From Streptomyces purpureus (GTDB lineage: Bacteria; Actinomycetota; Actinomycetes; Streptomycetales; Streptomycetaceae), in assembly GCF_014648195.1 (NCBI RefSeq), contig NZ_BMQQ01000001.1:480750-544749 (forward strand): 64,000 bases of DNA, in the 5' to 3' direction. The stretch's first letter is position 1, and each line of letters begins with the position of its first letter. The notes below the pieces were generated by a model that did no database searches, was not told the origin of the DNA, and was given only the letters and a program-made list of their open reading frames with translations. The translations under genes were made by a program, and so were the position numbers. Below are positions 16,353 to 25,612 of the stretch, piece after piece.

Positions 16353-16679
16353 GTGATCGATCCGGTGAGCGTCGTGCAGCGGCAGTTGGAGGCGTACAAC
16401 GCCCATGACGTGGACGGCTTCGTCGCCACGTACGCCGAGGACGTGACCATCGAACGGCGCGACGGCACCACCCTGGAGGGCGCCGGGGAACTGCGCCGGG
16501 TCTACGCCGAGCAGTTCGCCCACGGCCGCTGCCGCGCCGAGATCGAGGCGCGCATGACGGAGGGCCGCTGGGTCGTCGACCACGAGGTCGCCCACGGTGT
16601 CGCCGACGGACCGATCCGGGTACTGGTCGCCTACCGCGTCACCGACGGCCTCATCGACCTGGTGCGCTTCCTCGGCTGA
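16353..16679 (+). CDS. NTF2-like / SnoaL-fold protein
   Basis: 108 residues from a GTG at 16353. The pattern VVQRQLEAYNAHDVDGFVATYAEDV is the standard first helix and strand of nuclear-transport-factor-2-like proteins. IRVLVAYRVTDGLIDLVRFL at the end is the last sheet. Such proteins are small cone-shaped enzymes or binding proteins; substrates cannot be told from sequence. The end is convergent with the universal stress protein gene, 26 bp away. Confidence 0.8.
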   Translation: MIDPVSVVQRQLEAYNAHDVDGFVATYAEDVTIERRDGTTLEGAGELRRVYAEQFAHGRCRAEIEARMTEGRWVVDHEVAHGVADGPIRVLVAYRVTDGLIDLVRFLG

Positions 16680-16705
16680 ACGGCCCCCGGGGACCCAGGA
16701 GGCGA

Positions 16706-17581
16706 TCAGTGATGCGGCACGACGGCGACCGGAACGGGGCTGTGGTGCAGCACGGCGTGGGTGACCGACCCGATGCGCGTCCCCAGCGCCGTACGGGGAA
16801 TCCGGCGCCCCACGACCAGCAGTGACGCGCCGGCAGAGGCATCGAGCAGCATCCGGGTGGAACTGCCCACCTCGACCGTCTCACCCACCGTCGTCCCCGG
16901 GTACTTCTCCCGCCACGGCGCGAGCACCTGAGTGAGTGTCAGCCGCGCGGCGGAGAGCAGCTCGGTCCGTACGGCCGCGTCGTCGGCCGCGGAGAAGTCG
17001 CCCAGCACGGGCGGCGGCAGCACGCCGTGCACCACCCGCAGCGCCCCGCCCTGCCGGGCCGCCGCCTCGAACGCGTAGGTCACGACCTCCTCCGAGACGT
17101 CGGCGACGTCCAGCCCGAGGACCACGTCACCGCCGCGCCCCCGCGCAGGGACCGCCTCGACGTCCCCAGGGGCCCGCACCAGGACGACCGGCCGCTCCGC
17201 GCGCGCCAGGGTGGCCAGCGAGACGGAGCCGACGAGGAATCCGGCGATCGCGCCGAGCCCCCGCGAGCCGAGGACGAGCACCTCCGCGCGCTCCGCCTCC
17301 CGCGCCAGTACCTCCGCGGGCGCCCCCTCGAGCCGTACTGTCTCGGGCTCGAAGCCCGGACGCGCCTGGCGTACCCGCTCCACCGCCCGGCGCAGTACCC
17401 GGTCCGCGTCCTGCTGATGGGACTCGGCCGTGGCGGGCACGCCGAAGAGCTGCGGCTGCCAGTCCCACACATGCACCAGACGCAGCGGAAGACCCCGCCG
17501 TGCGGCCTCGTCCGCCGCCCATTCGGCCGCCGCCAGGCTCTCCTCCGAGGTGTCGACGCCTGCGGTCACCGTCCGTGTCAT
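16706..17581 (-). CDS. Universal stress protein, tandem USP domains
   Basis: 291 residues from the ATG at 17581, preceded by a GGAGGAGT ribosome site; longer in-frame starts lack one. Two UspA domains of about 140 residues are present. The first has TAGVDTSEESLAAAEWA and VLVLGSRGLGAIAGFLVGSV, the ATP-binding G-x2-G-x9-GS pattern. The second has VVLGLDVADVSEEVVTYA and LLVVGRRIPRTALGTRIGSV. Tandem Usp proteins are cytoplasmic and are usually induced by stress or low oxygen. It is divergent from the MscS channel gene, with 179 bp between starts. Confidence 0.9.
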   Translation of the reverse strand: MTRTVTAGVDTSEESLAAAEWAADEAARRGLPLRLVHVWDWQPQLFGVPATAESHQQDADRVLRRAVERVRQARPGFEPETVRLEGAPAEVLAREAERAEVLVLGSRGLGAIAGFLVGSVSLATLARAERPVVLVRAPGDVEAVPARGRGGDVVLGLDVADVSEEVVTYAFEAAARQGGALRVVHGVLPPPVLGDFSAADDAAVRTELLSAARLTLTQVLAPWREKYPGTTVGETVEVGSSTRMLLDASAGASLLVVGRRIPRTALGTRIGSVTHAVLHHSPVPVAVVPHH

Positions 17582-17760
17582 GACTCCTCCTTCAGCGCGC
17601 TCCCCGGCCCTTCCGGGGCCCGCCTCACGCGTACCCGGTGCTCCCGGGGGCATGTTCCCGACCACGTCACACAGCGTCCCCCGTTTGCCGCCCGGCCGCC
17701 CGGGCACGCGTATCGGGACCCATGACGGGCCGTGACGGAAGGAGCGTGAGGGAGGGAGTC

Positions 17761-18819
17761 ATGGAGGACATGCTGCGCCCGCTGACCGTGGTCGGCGGAG
17801 CGGTCGCGCTGACACTGCTGCTGGGCTGGGCGCTGGACGTCCTGCTGCGCCGCGTGGACGCCCGGCACCCGGAGACACCGCTGTGGGGGCGGCTGCGCCG
17901 TTGCCGGGTCCCCTTCCAAGTCGTCCTGCTCACCGCCCTGTTGAGGGGAGCCTACCGCCAGGTGGAGTGGTGGGTCGTCGACGAGCACGAGCAGGCCCTC
18001 GGCCGGATCCTGACCCTCGTGCTGATCGGCGCGGGCGCCTGGCTGGTGGTGCGGATCGTCTCGGCCGCGGTCGAGACCACCTACAGCCGGTACGCGGCGG
18101 GGACCCGTGACCCGGCCCGGGTCCGTCGGGTGCGCACGCAGGTCTCCCTGATCATGCGGATCGTCACGGCCGTGGTGGCGGTCGTCGCGGGCGCCGCGAT
18201 GCTGCTGACCTTCCCCGACTTCCGGGCCGTCGGCACCTCCATGCTGGCCTCCGCGGGGATCATCGGCATCGTCGCGGGCGTGGCCGCCCAGTCCACGCTC
18301 GGCAATCTCTTCGCCGGATTCCAGATCGCCTTCGGCGACATGGTCCGTATCGGCGACACCGTCGTCGTCGACGGCGAGTGGGGCGTGGTCGAGGACGTCA
18401 CCCTCACCTTCGTCGCGGTACGCACCTGGGACGAGCGGCGGATCACGATGCCGGTGTCGTACTTCACCGGAAAGCCGTTCGAGAACTGGTCCCGCGGCGG
18501 TGCGCAGATCACCGGCACGGTCTTCTTCCACCTCGACCACACCGCCCCGGTCCCGCTGATGCGCGCCAAGCTGCGCGAACTCCTCGACGCCTGCCCCGCC
18601 TGGGACGGCCGCGCCTGGGACCTCGCCGTCACCGACACCACCCCCACCACCCTGCAGATACGGGCGCTGGTCACGGCCAGGAACGCCGACGACGTGTGGG
18701 CCGCCCGCTGCTTCGTCCGGGAGCGGATGGTGGCCTGGCTCTGCGCGGAGCATCCCTACGCGCTGCCCCGTGTCACCACCGCGCCCGCGCACGAGGGACC
18801 CGTCCGCGAGGCACCCTGA
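17761..18819 (+). CDS. MscS-family mechanosensitive ion channel
   Basis: 352 residues from the ATG at 17761, with GGAGGGAG a few bases upstream. There are hydrophobic helices at about 8-28, 58-70, 84-104 and 135-160. The pore-lining helix region contains GTSMLASAGIIGIVAGVAAQ followed by STLGNLFAGFQIAFGDMVRIGD, the typical MscS pore and beta-domain signature. The C-terminal cytoplasmic domain follows (FENWSRGGAQITGTVFFHLD). It probably acts as an osmotic safety valve in the cell membrane. Divergence from a universal stress protein gene fits a stress role, though the link is only contextual. Confidence 0.9.
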   Translation: MEDMLRPLTVVGGAVALTLLLGWALDVLLRRVDARHPETPLWGRLRRCRVPFQVVLLTALLRGAYRQVEWWVVDEHEQALGRILTLVLIGAGAWLVVRIVSAAVETTYSRYAAGTRDPARVRRVRTQVSLIMRIVTAVVAVVAGAAMLLTFPDFRAVGTSMLASAGIIGIVAGVAAQSTLGNLFAGFQIAFGDMVRIGDTVVVDGEWGVVEDVTLTFVAVRTWDERRITMPVSYFTGKPFENWSRGGAQITGTVFFHLDHTAPVPLMRAKLRELLDACPAWDGRAWDLAVTDTTPTTLQIRALVTARNADDVWAARCFVRERMVAWLCAEHPYALPRVTTAPAHEGPVREAP

Positions 18820-18873
18820 GGGGCCGCATGTCGCTTCTGCGTGCCTCACGCCGACAGTGCTTCACTGAACCGC

Positions 18874-19533
18874 ATGCCGCTCCCCGAATACGGTGTGCTC
18901 TCCGGAACACTGCACCGCTTCTTCCGCGACCAGCCCGACGACCAGGGCCGCTGGTTCCACGTCAACCTCGAGATCGACGCGCCCGCCGGACGGTACCGGG
19001 CCGCCATCGACGTGGACAGCCACCAGTCCGCCACCGGCGTCCAGTGGAAGGTCCTCGTCCTGACCGCCTCGCAGATCGAACCGGCCGACACACTCTCCCC
19101 GGGCTACCACGAACTCGCCAGCACCTCCGGCTCCGGCGCCATCGACTATCTGCGCCACCCCGCCCTCGCCAACCGCCCCGGCTGCGTCCTCGTCGCCCGC
19201 CCGCCGGCCTGGCTCCAGGGACTGCTGGACCGGATCAGCCCGCGCACCCCGTGGACCGCCGGCTCCAACCTCGACGCCGCCCTGGCCCTGGAGCCCATGC
19301 TCGTGCCCGGCCGGGAGATCCTGGTCTTCGGCGAGCCGTTCCGCGTGGGCCTCGGCATGCACAACGTCCACCAGAACCAGGGCGACCCGCACGGCAGCCA
19401 GTGGTGGGACGAGAACGGCGTCTGGCAGGACGGCGCCACCCTCACCCGCCGGCCCGACGGGCGCTTCGACGTCTTCCTGAACAAGTTCTCCACCCAGGCC
19501 GACCGGACCGACAACCACGGCCACCCCGCCTAG
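18874..19533 (+). CDS. DUF2278 family protein (YukJ-like)
   Basis: 219 residues from the ATG at 18874 (MPLPEYGVLSGTLHRFFRDQ). An upstream in-frame ATG at 18841 adds eleven residues that do not fit the family start. Recognisable blocks: HVNLEIDAPAGRYRAAIDVD, then LEPMLVPGREILVFGEPF, GMHNVHQNQGDPHGSQWWDE and GVWQDGATL. The conserved HNVHQNQGDP region is typical of DUF2278. No signal peptide, so probably cytoplasmic. Function unknown; the HxxHQNQG motif suggests a metal or active site. It lies 54 bp after the MscS gene. Confidence 0.8.
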   Translation: MPLPEYGVLSGTLHRFFRDQPDDQGRWFHVNLEIDAPAGRYRAAIDVDSHQSATGVQWKVLVLTASQIEPADTLSPGYHELASTSGSGAIDYLRHPALANRPGCVLVARPPAWLQGLLDRISPRTPWTAGSNLDAALALEPMLVPGREILVFGEPFRVGLGMHNVHQNQGDPHGSQWWDENGVWQDGATLTRRPDGRFDVFLNKFSTQADRTDNHGHPA

Positions 19534-19633
19534 GCCCGCCCTCGGCCGCCGCCACCGCCCGTGGCTCGACCGCCGTCCCGGTATCAGCAACATTCGTTGC
19601 CGTTCCCGAGGCCGGCGAGGTACAACGGGCGGC

Positions 19634-20236
19634 GTGGAGCACTCACCCGCCATAGCCCAGGCCCTCGACGAGGTCGGACCGCGCCTCAAGCGGCTGCGCA
19701 CGGAGCGCGGCGTCACGCTCGCCGCGCTCTCCGAGGCCACCGGCATCTCCAAGAGCACCCTGTCCCGCCTGGAGTCCGGGCAGCGCAAGCCCAGTCTGGA
19801 GCTGCTGCTCCCGCTCTCCCAGGCCCACCAGGTCCCCCTGGACGAGCTCGTCGCCGCCCCCGAGGTCGGCGACCCGCGGGTGCGGATCACCCCCAGGAAG
19901 GTCAACGGCAGCGTCGTCCTGCCGCTGACCAACCGGCCTGGCCCGCTGCAGACGTTCAAGATGGTCATCCCGCCCAGCCGCCGCACCCCGCAGCCGTGCA
20001 CCCACGAGGGCTACGAATGGCTGTACGTGCTCTCCGGCCGGCTCCGCCTGGTCCTCGCCGACCACGACCTGATCCTCGGCCCCGGGGAGGCGGCGGAGTT
20101 CGACACCCGGCTGCCGCACTGGTTCGGCACCACGGGCGAGGGGGCGGTCGAACTCCTCAGCCTCTTCGGCCGCCAGGGCGAGCGGATGCACGTACGCGCC
20201 AGACCCGGGGCCAAGGCTGGCGCCGGGGGCGACTGA
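19634..20236 (+). CDS. XRE-family regulator with C-terminal cupin
   Basis: 200 residues from a GTG at 19634. Residues 15-70 are a helix-turn-helix of the XRE type (LRTERGVTLAALSEATGISK then STLSRLESGQRKPSLELLL). Residues about 110-185 are a cupin (CTHEGYEWLYVLSGRLRLVL then LGPGEAAEFDTRLPHWFGTT). This is the usual layout of one-component repressors that sense a small ligand or metal through the cupin. It is followed after 62 bp by the molybdopterin oxidoreductase gene on the same strand, a possible target, but no operator is evident. Confidence 0.9.
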   Translation: MEHSPAIAQALDEVGPRLKRLRTERGVTLAALSEATGISKSTLSRLESGQRKPSLELLLPLSQAHQVPLDELVAAPEVGDPRVRITPRKVNGSVVLPLTNRPGPLQTFKMVIPPSRRTPQPCTHEGYEWLYVLSGRLRLVLADHDLILGPGEAAEFDTRLPHWFGTTGEGAVELLSLFGRQGERMHVRARPGAKAGAGGD

Positions 20237-20298
20237 CCGCCTCCCCCGATCGGGTGGCCGGGCTCACCCCGCGCGCAGCGGGCTGCCGAAGAGCGACC

Positions 20299-21885
20299 GT
20301 GACCACCTTCTCCCCGACCTCCCGGACCTCCTCCCCGCGCGGCCCGCGGCGACCGCTCGCCGCCCTGTGCGGACTGCTGGCCGGCGGCGCGGCACTCGCC
20401 GTCGCGGAGCTGACCGCCGCGGGCGTACGGGCCGAGGCCGGCCCCCTCACTGCCGTCGGCGGCGCCGTCATCGACGCCACCCCGCCCGGCATCAAGGACT
20501 GGGCCATCCGCACCTTCGGCGAGAGCGACAAACTCGTCCTCCAGCTCGGCATCGTGCTCATCCTCGCCGCGCTCGCCGTGGCCCTCGGTCTCCTGGCCCT
20601 GCGCCACCGCCTGCTCGCCGCCGCGGGTGTCCTCGCCCTCGCGGTGGTCGGCGCCTTCGCGGCGACGAGCCGCCCCGACATGATCGGACCCCAGGACGCC
20701 CTGCCCTCCCTCGCCGGCGGAGTCGCCGGAGCCGTCGCGCTCCTCCTGCTCATCGGACGGCTGAACGCCCGGCGCCCCGACACGCCCTCCGGCTGGGACC
20801 GCCGCGGCTTCCTCGTCACCTCCGGCGCGGTCGTGGCTGCCGCCGCGGCCGCAGCGGTCACCGGCCGTACCCTCCTCGGCACGCGCGGCCGGGACGCGAG
20901 CGCGTCCCGCGCCGAGGTCGTCCTGCCCACGCCCGCCTCCCCGGCGCCCCCCGTCCCGCCCGGTGCGGCGCTGCGCATCCCCGGCCTCGGCCCCTTCACC
21001 ACCCCGAACGACGACTTCTACCGGGTCGACACCGCCCTCGTCGTCCCCAGGGTCGACGCCGGCACCTGGCGGCTGCGCGTCCACGGCCTCGGCGTGCGCG
21101 AGGACCTCACCCTCACCTTCGCCGAGCTGCTCGCCCGCCCCGCCGTCGAACGCGACATCACCCTCGCCTGCGTCTCCAACGAGGTCGGCGGGCCCTACAT
21201 CGGCAACGCGCGCTGGCTCGGCGCCCGCCTCGCCGACCTGCTGCGTACGGCCGGAGTCGTCCCGCCGTCGAAGGGCGGCCCGGCCGACCAGCTGGTCGCG
21301 CGCTCCGTCGACGGCATGACCATCGGCACCCCCGTCGAGGACGTCATGGACGGCCGCGACGCGCTCCTCGCCTACGGCATGAACGGCGAACCGCTGCCGT
21401 TCACCCACGGCTTCCCGGCGCGGATGGTCGTCCCCAGGCTCTACGGCTACGTCTCCGCCTGCAAATGGATCGAGGAGATCGAGCTCACCACTTTCGACGC
21501 CTATGACGCGTACTGGGTCAGGCACGACTGGGCGCCCCGGGCGCCGGTCAAGACCCAGTCCCGGATCGACACCCCCCGGCCCTCCGCGCGCCGCCCGGCC
21601 GGCCAGGTGACGATCGCCGGGGTCGCCTGGGCCCAGCACCAGGGCATCGCGCGCGTGGAGGTACGGATCGACGACGGGCCCTGGCAGGAGGCCCGGCTCG
21701 CCGCCGAGGACACCCGCGACACCTGGCGCCAGTGGTACCACCCCTGGAACGCTCCACCCGGCCGCCACACACTCACCGTCCGCGCCACCGACCGCACCGG
21801 TCACACTCAGCCCGGCGCGGTAACCCACCCTCTCCCGGACGGGGCCGAAGGATGGCACACCGTGACCGTCACCATCGAGGAGTGA
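20299..21885 (+). CDS. Membrane-anchored sulfite-oxidase-family molybdopterin oxidoreductase
   Basis: 528 residues from a GTG at 20299. The N-terminal third has four hydrophobic helices (about 18-35, 75-96, 98-118, 128-146). A twin-arginine-like motif (WDRRGFLVTSGAVVAAA) at about 165-185 then leads into the catalytic domain. That domain begins near IPGLGPFTTPNDDFYRVD, with LACVSNEVGGPYIGNARWLG holding the Mo-coordinating cysteine, HGFPARMVVPRLYGYVSACK as the substrate-site region, and a dimerisation beta-sandwich at the C-terminus. It probably acts on the outer face of the membrane. The 169-residue flavoprotein starts 15 bp after its stop, which suggests an operon. Confidence 0.88.
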   Translation: MTTFSPTSRTSSPRGPRRPLAALCGLLAGGAALAVAELTAAGVRAEAGPLTAVGGAVIDATPPGIKDWAIRTFGESDKLVLQLGIVLILAALAVALGLLALRHRLLAAAGVLALAVVGAFAATSRPDMIGPQDALPSLAGGVAGAVALLLLIGRLNARRPDTPSGWDRRGFLVTSGAVVAAAAAAAVTGRTLLGTRGRDASASRAEVVLPTPASPAPPVPPGAALRIPGLGPFTTPNDDFYRVDTALVVPRVDAGTWRLRVHGLGVREDLTLTFAELLARPAVERDITLACVSNEVGGPYIGNARWLGARLADLLRTAGVVPPSKGGPADQLVARSVDGMTIGTPVEDVMDGRDALLAYGMNGEPLPFTHGFPARMVVPRLYGYVSACKWIEEIELTTFDAYDAYWVRHDWAPRAPVKTQSRIDTPRPSARRPAGQVTIAGVAWAQHQGIARVEVRIDDGPWQEARLAAEDTRDTWRQWYHPWNAPPGRHTLTVRATDRTGHTQPGAVTHPLPDGAEGWHTVTVTIEE

Positions 21886-21900
21886 GTACCCTCCCTGACC

Positions 21901-22410
21901 ATGAGCGACGAGCCGAACGGACGTTTCCTTTACGTGGTGGTCTGCGCGGCCGGGATCGCCACCGACGTGGGCAAGTTGATCTCCGCGGCGCGGGAAGCGG
22001 ACTGGGACGTCGGCGTGATCGCCACCCCGCACGCCCTCGGCTTCCTCGACACCGACGCGGTCGTCGCACAGACCGGCCGCCCGATCCGATCGGCCTGGCG
22101 CAAACCCGGCGACCCCCGCCCCTTCCCGCCCGCCGACGCCATGGTCGTCGCTCCCGCCACCTTCAACACCCTCAACAAGTGGGCGGCCGGCCTGGCCGAC
22201 ACCCTCGCCCTGGGCACCCTGTGCGAGGCCTACGGCGCCGGAGTCCCCACGGTCGCCCTGCCGTGCGTGAACGCGGACCTGGCCGCCCACCCCGCCTACC
22301 GGCAGAGCCTCGCCCGCCTGCGGGAGATGGGCGTACGGATCGGCGAGGCCGACCCGTTCCGCTGGGAGGAGGCGCTGGAACTGCTGCCTCCCGCCCGTCC
22401 CGGCAGCTGA
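21901..22410 (+). CDS. Flavoprotein of the HFCD / decarboxylase type
   Basis: 169 residues from the ATG at 21901. The fold is that of FMN-binding Dfp/UbiX/EpiD-like proteins: YVVVCAAGIATDVGKLISAA, DVGVIATPHALGFLDTDAVV, and APATFNTLNKWAAGLADTLA (the family's P-x-T-x-N-K-x-x-x-G-x-x-D motif). The usual partner domains for coenzyme A synthesis are absent, so the substrate is unknown. It lies 15 bp downstream of the molybdopterin oxidoreductase gene and ends convergent with the acetyltransferase. Confidence 0.86.
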   Translation: MSDEPNGRFLYVVVCAAGIATDVGKLISAAREADWDVGVIATPHALGFLDTDAVVAQTGRPIRSAWRKPGDPRPFPPADAMVVAPATFNTLNKWAAGLADTLALGTLCEAYGAGVPTVALPCVNADLAAHPAYRQSLARLREMGVRIGEADPFRWEEALELLPPARPGS

Positions 22411-22424
22411 CGCCGTCCGTCAGC
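22406..22424. terminator. Compact bidirectional hairpin containing both stop codons
   Basis: GCTGACG (22406-22412) pairs with CGTCAGC (22418-22424) over a 5-nt loop. The flavoprotein TGA (22408-22410) and the acetyltransferase stop (22420-22422) both lie inside the arms. Confidence 0.55.
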
Positions 22425-22992
22425 GCAGGTCGAGCCGCATCAGGACCCGGGGGTGGCCGGCCAGTACGGACGTGGTGTCGGCGGCGTGGGTGAACCCGGC
22501 CCGCTCGAAGTTTTTCCGGAGCCCGGCGTACGCCATGGTCAGATCGACCTTGGCGTCACCGTTGTCGAGGGGGTACGCCTCGATCGCCGGGGCGCCCTGG
22601 GCGCGGGCGAACTCGACCGCACCGGCGATCAGGGCGTGCGAGATCCCCTGGCGCCGGTGACCGGGGCGTACGCGGATGCACCACAGCGACCAGACCGGCA
22701 GGTCGTCGACGTGCGGGATCTTGCGGTTGCGCGCGAAGGAGGTGTCCGAGCGCGGCGCCACCGCGGCCCAGCCCACCGGCTCGTCGCCGTCGTAGGCGAT
22801 CACCCCCGGAGGGGGCCCCGTACGGCACAGCTCGGCGACGTACTCACCACGCGCCGGCCCGCGCAGCTCGTTGTTGAGCTTGGACGGGATCCGGTAGCTC
22901 AGACACCAGCAGACATTGGCCCCCGGCGACTTCGGACCGACCAGCGTACGGACATCCTCGAAGACCGACGCCGGACGCACTTCGATGGCCAT
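22420..22992 (-). CDS. GNAT-family N-acetyltransferase
   Basis: 190 residues from the ATG at 22992. The acetyl-CoA site is in the segment WCIRVRPGHRRQGISHALIA (RRQGIS matches the Q/R-x-x-G-x-A/G motif). PAIEAYPLDNGDAKVDLTMA and LRKNFERAGFTHAADTTSVL are the C-terminal family features. The N-terminal part (ANVCWCLSYRIPSK) is typical of a Streptomyces GNAT subfamily whose substrate is unknown. It is divergent from the EF-G-like gene across a 479-bp gap and convergent with the flavoprotein gene. Confidence 0.88.
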   Translation of the reverse strand: MAIEVRPASVFEDVRTLVGPKSPGANVCWCLSYRIPSKLNNELRGPARGEYVAELCRTGPPPGVIAYDGDEPVGWAAVAPRSDTSFARNRKIPHVDDLPVWSLWCIRVRPGHRRQGISHALIAGAVEFARAQGAPAIEAYPLDNGDAKVDLTMAYAGLRKNFERAGFTHAADTTSVLAGHPRVLMRLDLR

Positions 22993-23471
22993 GACACGAG
23001 GATGTCACGCCGCACCGGGCGATGCCCCTCGGCCACCAGGCGTCACTCCCGGCCCCACCGCCATGCGAATAATCCGGTGCCCGCGCGCCACCCAGCTCAC
23101 TAGACTCGCCACCGCGCGCCGCCACCACCATCCATGTCATCGGGCGGCGCCCACCGACCAGTTGAGGGGAGCCCGGCCGTGCGTCACCGCACCCGCGTCG
23201 CCGTTCCCCCGTCACGGTACGACGTGATCCTGGTGTCTCCGGAGCTCCGATGCCGGCCGCGCGGCCGCCGTCGGACGCCCGTGACGAACATCTGACCCCC
23301 GCCTGCCCGTCGAGGCTTCCGGCCGCGCCCGCCCGTCCCGTCACGGGCCGCCGCGTGCCGCGCCGACGACACCGCGGGGCCCTCGTCCCGGCCTGGCCCC
23401 AGGCCGCCGTGACGCCGTCTCGTCCGGGAATCGCGCCGCCCTGTTCGTACCACCGCGAAAGGCCACCGGCC
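22993..23471. promoter_or_regulatory. Long divergent intergenic region before EF-G paralogue
   Basis: The 479 bp between the acetyltransferase ATG and the EF-G-like GTG hold no established gene. A TAGACT at 23101-23106 resembles an actinomycete -10 box for the plus strand. A short ORF with a good ribosome site (23179-23295) is listed separately. Divergent promoters and a leader are likely; no riboswitch fold was recognised. Confidence 0.4.
23179..23295 (+). CDS. Possible 38-codon leader ORF ahead of EF-G-like gene
   Basis: GAGGGGAG (23164-23171) is followed at good spacing by a GTG at 23179 and 38 codons to a TGA. The peptide begins [20 protein letters not shown] and ends with an arginine-rich tail. 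The start context CCGGCCGTGCGT is the same as that of the downstream EF-G-like gene (23472). Leader peptides are common before actinomycete genes that protect the ribosome from antibiotics. That function is inference, and the ORF is short enough to be chance. Confidence 0.3.
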   Translation: MRHRTRVAVPPSRYDVILVSPELRCRPRGRRRTPVTNI

Positions 23472-25556
23472 GTGCGTACCCACACCCTTCAGCCCCGCCA
23501 CGCCCTCTCCCTCGTCCGCAACCTGGGCATCCTCGCCCATGTCGACGCGGGCAAGACCACCCTCACCGAGCGGATCCTCTACGTCACCGGAGCCACCCAC
23601 AAGCGGGGCGAGGTCCACGACGGCACCACCGTCACCGACTTCGACCCGCAGGAACGCGACCGTGGCATCACCATCTTCGCCGCCGCCGTCAGCTGCGACT
23701 GGGACGGCCACCGCGTCAACCTCATCGACACCCCCGGCCACGTCGACTTCTTCGACGAGGTCGAGCGGTCGCTGCGGGTCCTCGACGGCGCGATCGCGGT
23801 GTTCGACGCCGTCGCGGGCGTCGAACCGCAGAGCGAGGCGGTGTGGCGGCAGGCGGACCGGCACGGCGTCCCGCGGATCGCCTTCGTCAACAAGCTCGAC
23901 CGTGCCGGCGCCGACCTCGACACCGCCATCGCCTCCATCCGCGAACGGCTGCACACCGTCCCGCTCGTGGTCCAGATGCCGATCGGCCAGGAGGACGCCT
24001 TCACCGGCGTGGTGGACCTGTTGCGCATGACCGCCCTGCACTGGGACGGCGGCACGTACGAGCGGCGCCCGGTGCCCGATGCCCTGCGCGACGAGGCGCT
24101 GCGCCGCCGCCGGATCCTGGAGGAGGCGGTGGCCGAACTCCACCCGGAGGCGCTGGAGGAGTTCTGTGCCACGTCGACGCTGTCCGAACGGACGCTGGCC
24201 ACGGCCTTGCGGGAAGTGACCATGTCCGGTGAGGGAGTTGTCGTGCTGTGCGGCTCGGCCTACCGTGACCGGGGGATCGAACCGCTCCTGGAGGCCGCCG
24301 TCGCCTACCTCCCCTCACCGCTCGACGTGCGGCCGGTGCGCGGCACCCACGGCGGCGCGGTGGAGGAGAGGGCCGCCGACCCGGCGGCGCCGCTCGCGGC
24401 CCTCGCCTTCAAGGTGACCGCGACCGCCACCGGGCGGCTGACCTACCTGCGCGTGTACTCGGGAACGATCCGGAAGGGAGACGCCGTGCTGGACACGGGA
24501 ACACACCGCACCGAACGCGTCGGCCGGATCCTGCGCGTGCAGGCCGACCGCCACGAGGACGTGGACCGGGCCGTCGCCGGGGACATCGTCGCCGTGATCG
24601 GGCTGAAGACCGCCCGCCCCGGCACGACGCTGTGCACCCCCTCGGCGCCGCTCGCCCTGGAACCGCCCACCGTGGCCGACCCGGTCGTCTCCGTGGCGGT
24701 CGAGGCGGCCCGGAGTCTGGACACCGACCGGCTGGCGACGGCGCTGGCCCGGCTCGCGGAGGAGGACCCCTCCCTCACCGTCCGCACCGACCCCGAGACC
24801 GGGCAGACGCTGCTGTCCGGCATGGGCGAACTGCACCTGGAGGTGGCGGTGGAGAAGATCCGGCGCGCCCACGGCCTCGACGTCGCCGTCGGCCGGCCGC
24901 AGGTGGCCTACCGCGAGACGGTCACCCGCGGGGTCACCGGACTGCTCTACCGGCACGTCAAACAGGAGGGAGGCGCGGGCCAGTTCGCGCACGTCGTCCT
25001 CGACGTCGAGGCGCTGGAGCCCACCGGGGACGGCGCCGCGGACCGTAAGGACCACGGCGACGCCGGGCACTTCGTGTTCCGGTCGACGGTCACCGGCGGC
25101 AGGGTGCCGCAGGAGTACGTCCGGGCCGTGGAGGCCGGCTGCCGTGACGCGCTGACCGAAGGCCCCCTCGGCGGCCACCCGGTCACCGGGCTGCGCGTCA
25201 CCCTGACCGACGGGGCGACCCACTCCAAGGACTCCTCCGAGATGGCGTTCCGCACGGCAGGCCGCCTCGCGCTGCGGGAGGCCCTGCGCCGGGCCGGGAC
25301 GGCGCTGCTGGAACCGGTGGTCGATGTCACGGCCACCGTCCCGGGCGACGCCGTCGGCGGGGTCCTCGGCGACCTGGCGGCCCGCCGCGGCCGGGTCACC
25401 GGCCAGAGCGTACGGGCCGGTACGGCCGTGGTCACCGCGACCGTACCGCTGGCCGAACTGTTCGGCTACGCCTCGCGGTTGCGCGGTCGTACCCAGGGTC
25501 GGGGCACCTTCACCACCCGCCCCGCCGGATACGCCCCCGCCCCGCGGGTCGGCTGA
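23472..25556 (+). CDS. Elongation factor G-like GTPase (second EF-G)
   Basis: 694 residues from a GTG at 23472 with GAAAGG upstream; normal EF-G length. The GTPase domain shows G1 AHVDAGKTT (22-30), the switch region with RDRGITI, G3 DTPGH (86-90) and G4 NKLD (140-143). Domain II, the domain III motif [18 protein letters not shown], and domains IV-V follow. It resembles EF-G more than TetM-type proteins, but either translocation/recycling or ribosome protection is possible. It is not next to str-operon genes, so it is a paralogue. A long leader region lies upstream, and a strong terminator follows at 25567-25597. Confidence 0.88.
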   Translation: MRTHTLQPRHALSLVRNLGILAHVDAGKTTLTERILYVTGATHKRGEVHDGTTVTDFDPQERDRGITIFAAAVSCDWDGHRVNLIDTPGHVDFFDEVERSLRVLDGAIAVFDAVAGVEPQSEAVWRQADRHGVPRIAFVNKLDRAGADLDTAIASIRERLHTVPLVVQMPIGQEDAFTGVVDLLRMTALHWDGGTYERRPVPDALRDEALRRRRILEEAVAELHPEALEEFCATSTLSERTLATALREVTMSGEGVVVLCGSAYRDRGIEPLLEAAVAYLPSPLDVRPVRGTHGGAVEERAADPAAPLAALAFKVTATATGRLTYLRVYSGTIRKGDAVLDTGTHRTERVGRILRVQADRHEDVDRAVAGDIVAVIGLKTARPGTTLCTPSAPLALEPPTVADPVVSVAVEAARSLDTDRLATALARLAEEDPSLTVRTDPETGQTLLSGMGELHLEVAVEKIRRAHGLDVAVGRPQVAYRETVTRGVTGLLYRHVKQEGGAGQFAHVVLDVEALEPTGDGAADRKDHGDAGHFVFRSTVTGGRVPQEYVRAVEAGCRDALTEGPLGGHPVTGLRVTLTDGATHSKDSSEMAFRTAGRLALREALRRAGTALLEPVVDVTATVPGDAVGGVLGDLAARRGRVTGQSVRAGTAVVTATVPLAELFGYASRLRGRTQGRGTFTTRPAGYAPAPRVG

Positions 25557-25566
25557 CGACCGGCAG

Positions 25567-25597
25567 GGGCCCCGGCCGCCGCACGCGGCCGGGGCCC
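25567..25597. terminator. Bidirectional terminator after EF-G-like gene
   Basis: A perfect 13-bp inverted repeat (25567-25579 with 25585-25597, 5-nt loop) lies between the EF-G-like stop at 25556 and the stop of the convergent zinc-ribbon gene at 25613. It can serve both. Confidence 0.78.
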
Positions 25598-25612
25598 TCG
25601 CTCCCTGCGCGG

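Noticed and set aside
20011..22290. 759-codon minus-strand frame
   Set aside because: Antisense shadow of the molybdopterin oxidoreductase and flavoprotein genes, low-complexity Gly/Arg/Val content.
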